Assembly: GCA_013400115.1 (NCBI GenBank)
Contig: VXBP01003621.1
Location: forward strand, 7,480-71,479
DNA length: 64,000 bases
Direction of reading: 5' to 3'
Source of the DNA: Rhinopomastus cyanomelas
Taxonomy: Eukaryota; Chordata; Aves; Bucerotiformes; Rhinopomastidae
Shown: positions 52,601 through 61,600 of the stretch, one piece after another
Layout of the letters: each line of letters opens with the position of its first letter
How positions within the stretch are numbered: position 1 is the stretch's first letter
Translations under genes and position numbers: made by a program
The notes under the pieces: generated by a model
Told to the model about the DNA's origin: nothing
Database searches by the model: none
Seen by the model: only the letters and a program-made list of their open reading frames with translations

Positions 52601-55600
52601 TGGCTGCCTTACTGGAATCGTTGCTGACGCTTTCCAGCTGCAGCGTCTTCTCTTCCAGGGCTGTGATCTTCACATGGAAAGAATTCACCACAGACACCAG
52701 AGTCTGGAGAAAGGGAAAAGAATCAGTAGTTCCTCCTTTACAACACAACTCGTAACTGTTCTCGCAGGCAGATGAGCCTCTTCCATCCACTGCAGACGAG
52801 GAGCAGGTCCTCTGGGCTGAGGAAGGTGGTTTTGCAGAACTGCATTTTTGATGTGCAAACCTATTAGCTACAGACACTTGAAGGCTCTGAAATGCAAGCT
52901 GCTGCAAGCAGCACAGATTTGATGTCATCAGATTCTACCTTTCGTACTAACCCCTCAAACAGGTTGGACATGAGAATTCAAGACTCTTCTCATAGTGAAG
53001 ACTGAGCTTTATACCCGTCACTCAATGCAGCTGAGGTGCTTATGCATCTGTTTAGGTAATGCTCATCTTTCACAGAATCACAGAGCATCAGGGATGGGAA
53101 GGGACCTCCAAAGACCCGCCAGTCCAATCCCCCTGCCACAGCAGGACCCTCTAGATCCAGTCACACAGGAACATGGCCAGGTGGGTTTTAAATGTCTCCA
53201 GAAAAGGAGACTCCACAACCCCTCCACTTCAGGTTGCCACAGGTGAAGGCCTACGTAACACACACTTATTTTCCCTGTAGAAAAAAGAACTTGTACAATT
53301 TTAAGTCCTTTACCTTATGTGTCAGCAACTTCTCTTCTACTTCTTGAGATGAAGCAGCTTTAGCTACTGAGAATTCAGACAACTTTTTCTCAGCCTCATT
53401 CATCACTTCAATGACCTTCTGTCTGGCTGTCTGGTACTCCTGCCACTCAGAAGCACACCTGAAACAGTACAGTTCCAGAAAGAACAATTTAATGCAGTAT
53501 GAAACCACCAGAAGATCAGGAATCGTGTTTTCCATGCAGCTGCTACGGGGCATTTTTCAAGAAAAGGAAAAGAGCACTGGGAAGGAGCACACATGGAAGC
53601 ACGTGCTGCGGGTTACCTCGACGTCTCACTGCCCCGGGTTGACGCGGCCTCAGTGGCTTTGTGACCCCTAGAGTTCCCTTCCAACCCAGGTGACTCTATG
53701 ATCCTACAGGTGCTCTGCAGCACACCAGGTGCTCTGCAGTATTGTCACAGCTTCCTCAAGACCACACATCCAGTCAGCCAGGGGCAGAGGAGAAAACACA
53801 AGAGCTCTGAACCCCAGCGTCCACTCCTCTCATCATCGGCACGAACACAGTATCACAGTATCACAGTACACGTAACAAAACTCCAGCTAATGCTGTGATC
53901 TCTTTCCTCACCAGCAAGGTGATCTTGAAAGGAAAAGAACACTCTCAGATACCTTTGCAGGCGCTCTTGCTGGGCTCTGGCTTCGTGCCTTGTCCCTCTC
54001 GCCTTCTCCTCCAGTACAGCCACACTCTGCAGCAGCTGCTCTCTCGCTGCAGCTTGCATGTAGGGCTCTATCTCAGACACCAGGCCCTGCAGCTCCTTCA
54101 AGTGGTCACTGAACTGACTTTCTGAGCTGAAAAATTCACCGTGGTGCCTTAGGTTCTCCTCAGAGTTCTCAACATCCAGACCATTTCTTGCTAAATGCAG
54201 GAATTCCTGGGTGTCTTCAAGCCAGTCATTCGCCATCTGCGTCACCTGGTAGTACCTCTGGCAGAGGCTGTATAATTTATTCAGTGTAGCCTGAAATGAA
54301 AGGGACACAAGATCCACAGTAGCAGCAACGAAAACATCTCTGAGTCTAGATGTTGACCACGCTCGCTTTCTTCTCCCTGTCTTTCCCTGTAGAAACTACA
54401 AGGCTTTGATTGAGCAGGTGCAAATGGATATGGAGGAAGCCCTTTCCCCTTTCACCTCGCATTATTCTCCTTTGATTCTATTTAAAATGCAGGTCTACAG
54501 ACCCCACAAGGAAGTGGGTTTTGATTGAGCAGGTGCAAATGGATCTCGAGGAAGCCCTTTCCCCCTCCATCTCACTTTCTTCTCCCTCGATTCTATTTAA
54601 AATGCAGGTCTACAGAAACTACAAGGAGGTGGGTTTTGCCTGAGCCGGTGTAAACGGACAGCAAGGAAGCCTCTTCCCCCCAAGTCACCCATGGCAATAA
54701 AGCACAACCCAAGTAATTATTAGTATCAACCTCCTCATGACAATTACCAAAATCCAGCCACAGAGCCACTTATTCCAGCCTCAGGAGCAAGACACCAGTG
54801 GCCCAGGGTCTACTAACCTGTCTCACGTGTATAGCTTCTTGAACTTCAGCGTCTAGTTCTGCCAGCTCAGCCAGAGTGTGCTCCAGGTCAGCAGGTATCA
54901 GCTCCTTCGCCTTCATGTACTTCTCCTTCTCTTTACTGCTCAGTGCACTCAGGATCCTCAGGCTCGAGTGCACTTCCTCCTGGTGGATCTGAACCTTCCG
55001 GATTTCTACCTGGACGCTCTGCAGCTTGAGGTCCACGCTCACCGTTCCGCTGAGTTCCGTTTTCACCCACCTCAGCCAGTCAAGGGAGCGGCAGATCTCG
55101 GTCTGGAAGTCGATGCTTTGCACCAGCCTGCTCTCACACTCCATCACGGTGTCGCCGACGGCCGCGTGCAAAGACTTCAGCTTCTCCTGCCAAGCCCGCA
55201 CTTGGTGGTTTGCGGTCTCGCACGCAGAGGAATCCAGCTGAGGAGAAAAAGCTTCCAGATGTTCAGCTATTCGCTTCAGCAGACCGTCGGCGTCCTGCAA
55301 GCTGCCCGCTAGAGAATGGTAGGTTTTCAGCTTCTCCTCTACTGGGAGCGTTTCCTCGTTGACCTTGATCTGCTCCTTCTTCACGGCCTCCAGCTGTGCC
55401 TCAAACTGCGCGCACATCTTCTCGTGCTCCTGGCACGCCTCTATCGTGTCATCCAACAGGCTGACCTTCTGATCGATCTGCCTCCTCAACCTGTGGTACA
55501 GCGTGACGAGCTTCAGCATCTCCTCCGGTTGCCACGGCTGGCCAGTGCTTTGAAAGGCCTCCTTCTTCTGGTTGAGCTCATCGACCGCCGCGCCGAGGCT

Positions 55601-58600
55601 CAGCACTTCCCCTAGCACATCTCTGCAGGCTTGCTGGAGCGCCCCGGCTTCTTTGGCTGAAACGGCGGACGGAGCTTTGTCCACGGCGGCAAACTGCTCC
55701 TCCAGCTCGGCCAGAGCCTTCCTCGTCAGCTCAATCAGAGAGCCATACTCTTTCCTGGCATAAATGGCCTCCTGAACCTTGCCGAGTTTCTCTTTAGCCA
55801 GAGCCGTGACGGCACTGAACTGCTGAGGGAGCATGTCCAGTTTCTCACCCAGGTAAGAACGATCCACCTCGTTGAGCGACGGCAGGATTTCGTGGCCATC
55901 TCTCTGCAGCGCCAGTAGCAGGTTTTCATACTCTGGAGACTGCTCAAGGACTTGCTGGTATTTTGCCAACTGGCCGTGCAGTTCGGAGTCAGAATTCATC
56001 ACGTTGACCTCTGGGAACGTGACAATGTCGGCTTGTTTTAGCCAATGGCAAGCCTTATCCAAGTCTTCCTTGAAATACTTCCTGGAAACAAGGTTCTTCT
56101 CCAGTTCCAACAACCGCTGCTTACACTTCTGGAGAACAGTGTCATAGATGTTCTGTAGCTCCTGGAGTTTACCTAACACTTCGCTCTTTTCTTGCTCTGC
56201 TGCTTCTTTCATTAGAGCCCTGCCTTGAGCCCACAGCCCTGTGACTTCGTTTTGGTAGGCCTTGAGGTTGGTCTGGGCGCTCTTACAAGTCCTGATCTGC
56301 TTGTTCACATCTTCTGGCAACAGGCAGATGTGTTCCGGAAACACGACCTTCTTCTCGTGCTGGTGAATTTGGTTTGTGGCCTGAAAGACTGCCATGAGAA
56401 ACTGGGTCTTTTCAGACAGGGCTTTATTCAGGTGCTTCCTCCTCTGGCCAACCAGATCGCTGAGGCAGTTTAGGCGGTGCTGCGCGTCAGAAAGGGCTTT
56501 CTGCAGCTCCTGCCTTTCGTTGAGCCCCAGGCTGGTCATCACCCTGTCAGCGTCCTTCACGAGGGTCTTCAGAACGAGCTGCTTGGCTTCAAGGTCACTG
56601 CAAACGGTAAGATGATCCAGGAGAAGACTCTGAGCCAAATCTGGAGGAGGGCTCTGTTTAAGAGCCTCTGAAATGCCAGGTTTCTGCTCCTCCGCCCACT
56701 CCATTAGTTCCTGAAATCTGGAGTGCACCAAACTGAGCTCTTCCAAGGTTGACACAGAAACTTGGATTTTCCTCTGGACCAGGTCCTCCAGCTGAGTCCA
56801 GCGCTGCTCAAAGTGACTAAACTGCTCCTTCACTAGTTCTTTGTCATCAAGATTCAAATGTTCTATCATCTTCTGTTTCTGATCTTTCAAATCTCCAAGA
56901 GCAAACCTCCTTTCCTGTAGTTGCAGAGCCAACTTTTGCAAAGCTTCCAGGTGCATGTTTGTACTTTCAGCATCAGACCTGTTACCAGAATGGACAGGAT
57001 GGAAATGAATTATTAGATCCTATCATGAACAGACTTATGAAGACGTCAGGATGAATTATAAGCCCACGACATATTTGAAATCAGTGTGATATAAATACCT
57101 TCAGAATTCAAAGTATTGTAAAGGTACCAGCCTTGACTCACAGAACATTAGGGATTGGAGGGGACCTCGAGAGATCACCCGGTCCAACCCCCCTGCCACT
57201 TGCACTTGAATAAGCACGGAAGAGAATCCTAGCAGAGCCACCTTGGAGATTTTCTGTAAGCAGCTCCCTCAGCACACACTCCTTTCTCACCTAGCCAAGT
57301 TGTCCCACTCTTTTGTGAGCTTCTCCAAGAAAACTTCGACCACATTCATGCGGTCATGGTAATCCCTGGTCCTCTGCAGATCCTCCTCCCTCTGCAAGAG
57401 CAAACTGTGTGCCTGAAGGCAGAGGTCCAGCCACTGGTTGCTCAGGTCTCCTGCTTCCTTGTGTTCAGGTGATTCCTGCCCTTGGGTTAACTTGTTCATC
57501 TTCTCAGTCACAGAGGCAAGCGCTGACTGTTTAGACTGCAACTTCTGACTGAATTCCTGAAAAAGAGAAAGGTCCAAACCAGGACGGTGACACCGGCTCC
57601 AAAGCAGATGAAATTCAAATAAAAACTCGGGAGTAAGTGATTGTATAAAGAATAGTCACAGAATCACACAACATCAGGGACTGGAAGGGACCTCGAAAGA
57701 CCATCTAGTCCAATCCTCCCGCCACAGCAGGATCCAGAGAAGGAGACTCCAACATGTGCACGTAACAGAGGCCATAAGGCACAGGAGGCACCTCCTCCTC
57801 CTCACCCGCTGTTCTGAAGTCCCAGTCTCCTTACCTTAACCTGAAGTACCATGTTCTGGGCAATATTTAGCTCCAGCTCTGCCCGTCTCCTTTTCAGATT
57901 CTGCAGCTGCTGCTCTGCATCCTGGAAGTATATCCAGAGCTCAGCCTTCATTTGCTTGACTTCTTCCCAGCCTTGAGACAAATACTGTGAGTGCAGGATC
58001 TGTTGCTCGATCTAGAGGAACGGAAACGCAGAGGAGCAGAAATGCTTTAGTGCACGAAGGACACCTCTCCTCCTCTGAGCACAATGCTGTTCTAAAGCAA
58101 GCCCCTGCGCTGCACTCCCAACGGGCTGCTCTTACACACAAAACGAGTCTCCATCTTCAAACTCACAAAAATCAGACCCACTAAAAGGAAAAAAACCTGG
58201 GTGATCTTTGGAGGTCCCTTCCAATCCCGAACGCTCCACGATTCTGCGACGCAGCAGTTTGGCTGCGTGTGTACGTGACACAATCCGTGTTCACGTTCCG
58301 AACAGCAGGAACGTCGTCCTGTTCCTTTTCTAAGCGCTTGTGTCTAGCACTTATTCTAAACCTGAGCATTAAGCTACTTCAGAGCTTAAAATTGAGGTGC
58401 ACTTCTACAAATCTGTATGCTGAAACAGATGCACTCTGAGTTATGAAGCACCTTACTGTGATTACGAATACAGTCGGATTCCCCACCGAGAACATCAGTC
58501 CATTTCTGAGTGAACAGCAGTAAATCACAGAACATTGGGGACTGGAAGAGCCCTCCAAAGATCACCCAGTCCAATCCCCCTGGCACAGCAGGATCCACTA

Positions 58601-61600
58601 GATCCAGTCACACAGGAACATGGCCAGGAGGGTTTGAAATGTCTCCAGAGAAGGAGACTCCACAGCCCCCCTGCCAGAGCTCTGTCACCCTCACTGGGAA
58701 GAAGGTCCTTCTCACATTGATGTGGAACCTCCTCTGTCCCAGCTCCCACACATCCTATCATTAGATGACACTGAGAAGAGGTTATGTTTAAACTTTACCA
58801 AAGCACAGGGATCAACAGAAAAAACACATATACACTTCAGATGAAAGCAAGAAGACGTTTCTCTAAGCCACCGCCCAACCTCCGTGACCTTTTCCACAGA
58901 GGACAGACAAGGCAGACAGAGCTCCAAACAGGGTCACGAGCGGGTTGCCGTGGTTCTCTCGTACCGTTTGCTTGGTCTGCTGAAGATCTGTTGCTGCACT
59001 CTTCACTGTGACGTCTGACAGATCGCACATGGAGCACAGGAGGTCCAGGTACGTGCTGGCCTGCTCCTGCAGGGCGCGGAAGTGCTTTACCTGAGGAAGG
59101 ACAATCCTCACATCAGCTCTTGGAAACAAGACAGCATTTCACTGCAACCACGCAGCCTCATATTTTCTGTCTTAATAATGACCCCAAGTGAATCTTAGTA
59201 AGCACCATTTTATTAATGACTAATGACACGAGCGTTGACCCCCCAGGGAAATAACGTAGCTCCTGGAGCCTCAGGGACCTGGCCAGTGGAAAAGCAGTCA
59301 GAAGCCTTCACCCTTGCTTGAGAGCTGCATGTCAGCTCAGACCTCGGCTGAAATACACTACAGATCCACCTGTGCCGGGCTGATCACCCCTGGCCTGGCC
59401 TTGCTGCTCTGACCTCAGCCCTGCAGACTTGCCTGGTGAGCTGCCACCGCAGGGACTCTGCCCACCTCTGAGCTGCAGTTCTGCTGGGCGTCGAGAAGGT
59501 GCTGCCCTGCAGACACATCCCTCCGTGCTCAGCACAGATGAGGAATAGCTGAGCAGGTTCCTCCAACCAGCCAACAGGTTTTGAGGTAACAGGTTTCTGA
59601 GCACTGAGCAGATCTAACAAAACTGCCCCAGTGCTCTTCCACCTGCGGCTTACTTTTCATCCAAGGCACTCCCTTTGGAGATGGAAACGCGACGCAGCCC
59701 TCGAGAAGCTCAGAGCGCATCCGCTTTCTACTGAGATGAAGCCCTTACCTGAGCTCACCTATTTGAGGACAACTGAGCATTTTCAGGGGCTGAACTTCTA
59801 CCTGTTTCACTGCATCCGCCAGGCTGAAAGGTGGCCAGCTGTTTGGCTTGAGCTCCGACTGCACCGAGGACAGCCAAGCCTGGCACTGCTGCAGGGTGTC
59901 CTGATGATTCACGTGCTTCTGCAGCTCCTGTTCCAAACTCTGGTACACCTGAAATAAACCTTCTGTAAGGTCACTGCTTCTCAGAGACTACTGCTGGCTC
60001 TCTTCTCCCACAATGAAGCCTACAGATACAGCAGCATCACTAAGGCTGTGGGTCTTCTAGCCCTTGGACATCCAAGTATCAAGGGCTGAAAGCTCCTTAA
60101 GCTCTCACTGTACCTTGTCAATTGGCAGAGAAGAGGGACAGTACCTAAGGCACTTCACTCTGGAAATGAAGATGCACACGAAGAGCTCTGGCTCTGCTTT
60201 CCTCAGCATTTTACCCTTCACCTACTGTGAGGTTTTATCCCTACAAATCTTACTAGTAAGTCTACTTTTTGGGGCTTTGTTTGATTTTGCTGAGATTTTT
60301 TTAGACTACACTGTCTTGATCTCTTAATTGGACTAACAGAATGGCACAGCTAGACCTTCTTAACTGGATGTTCTGGTTTCACGGAGAGAGAGAGAGTATT
60401 TCCTAGCAGATAAGCAAGACCCACTACACACGTATGCAAACTATTGACACTGAGGATAACGAGGGATAACTCTGGATAATATTTGGACAACGAGGAATTC
60501 GGCCGCAACACAGTCATGATGACGCGAGATGCTGTGTGGTGACCTGCAGGCTCAAGGTAAATGGAAACAGGAGAATCACAGAACGTTAGAGACTGGAAGG
60601 GATCTTGAAAGATGATCGAGTCCCATCCCCCTGCCACAGCAGGATCCACTAGATCAAGTCACACAGGAACATGGCCAGGAGGAACTTAAATGTCTCCAGA
60701 GGAGACTCTACAACCCCTCTGGGCAGCCCCTTCCAGTGCTCTGTCACCCTCACTGGGAAGAAGGTCCTTCTGATGTTGACGTGGAACCTCCTCTATTTCA
60801 GCTGACACCCACTGCCCCTTGTCCTGTCATTAGATGACAGTGAGCAGAGCCTGGCTGCATCCTCCTGACACCCACCCTTCACATACTGATCAACATGAAT
60901 GGGGTTGTGGAGTCTCTTCCTTTGGAGACGTTCCCGTGCGACTTGGTCTAGGCGGTCCTGCTGTGGCAGGGGGGTTGGACCGGATGATCTTTCGAGGTCC
61001 CTTCCAGTCCCTAATGATTCTATGATTCTCAGTCACACCCTGGTCTCCATTTCTCCAAGCTAAAGAGCCCCAGCTCCCTCAGCCTTTCCCCATACAAGGG
61101 AGGTGTTGTACTTCGCCATCCCTGTGGCTCTGTGCTGGAGTGTCTCCAGCAGCTCTGTGTCCTTCTGCAACTCAGGGGCTGAGAGCTGGACACAACATTC
61201 CAGATGTGGTCTCCCCAGGGCAGAGTAGAGAGGGAGGAGAACCTCTCTGGATCTGCTGGCCACCCAAACAGCAGAGAGCTTTCTGCCTTTCAAAGAAACC
61301 AGTATTTACGGAAAGAACACTGCACATTATTACTGTTCAACGGCACGCAAACGTTCCTGGGACAAGACTCACTCTTTGAGCTGTGCTGCATATGGCAGAA
61401 TAGCTGTCCTTGGTCCCCTGAAGGTGACTCTGGATGTTTTGCTTAAACTTGGCTTGAAGATGCTCCGCGCACTGGCTGATCAAGTAATCGCCTTTACTCT
61501 TGAGGCTGTTCAAACGACCTTCAAATCCTGCAATTTCTTCCATGATTGCCTGCGAGACAGAGTAGATAGTTTTTAAAACAGGGATTTTCAAGTTAAAAGG

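Noticed and set aside
54878..55615. Antisense open frames opposite the giant exon
   Set aside because: Shadows of exon w9, leucine-rich only because the sense strand is rich in Gln/Glu/Lys codons.
60495..60506. GAATTCGGCCGC, resembling a cloning adapter
   Set aside because: A single 12-base match within otherwise ordinary intronic sequence; no vector sequence next to it, so chance is the simplest reading.
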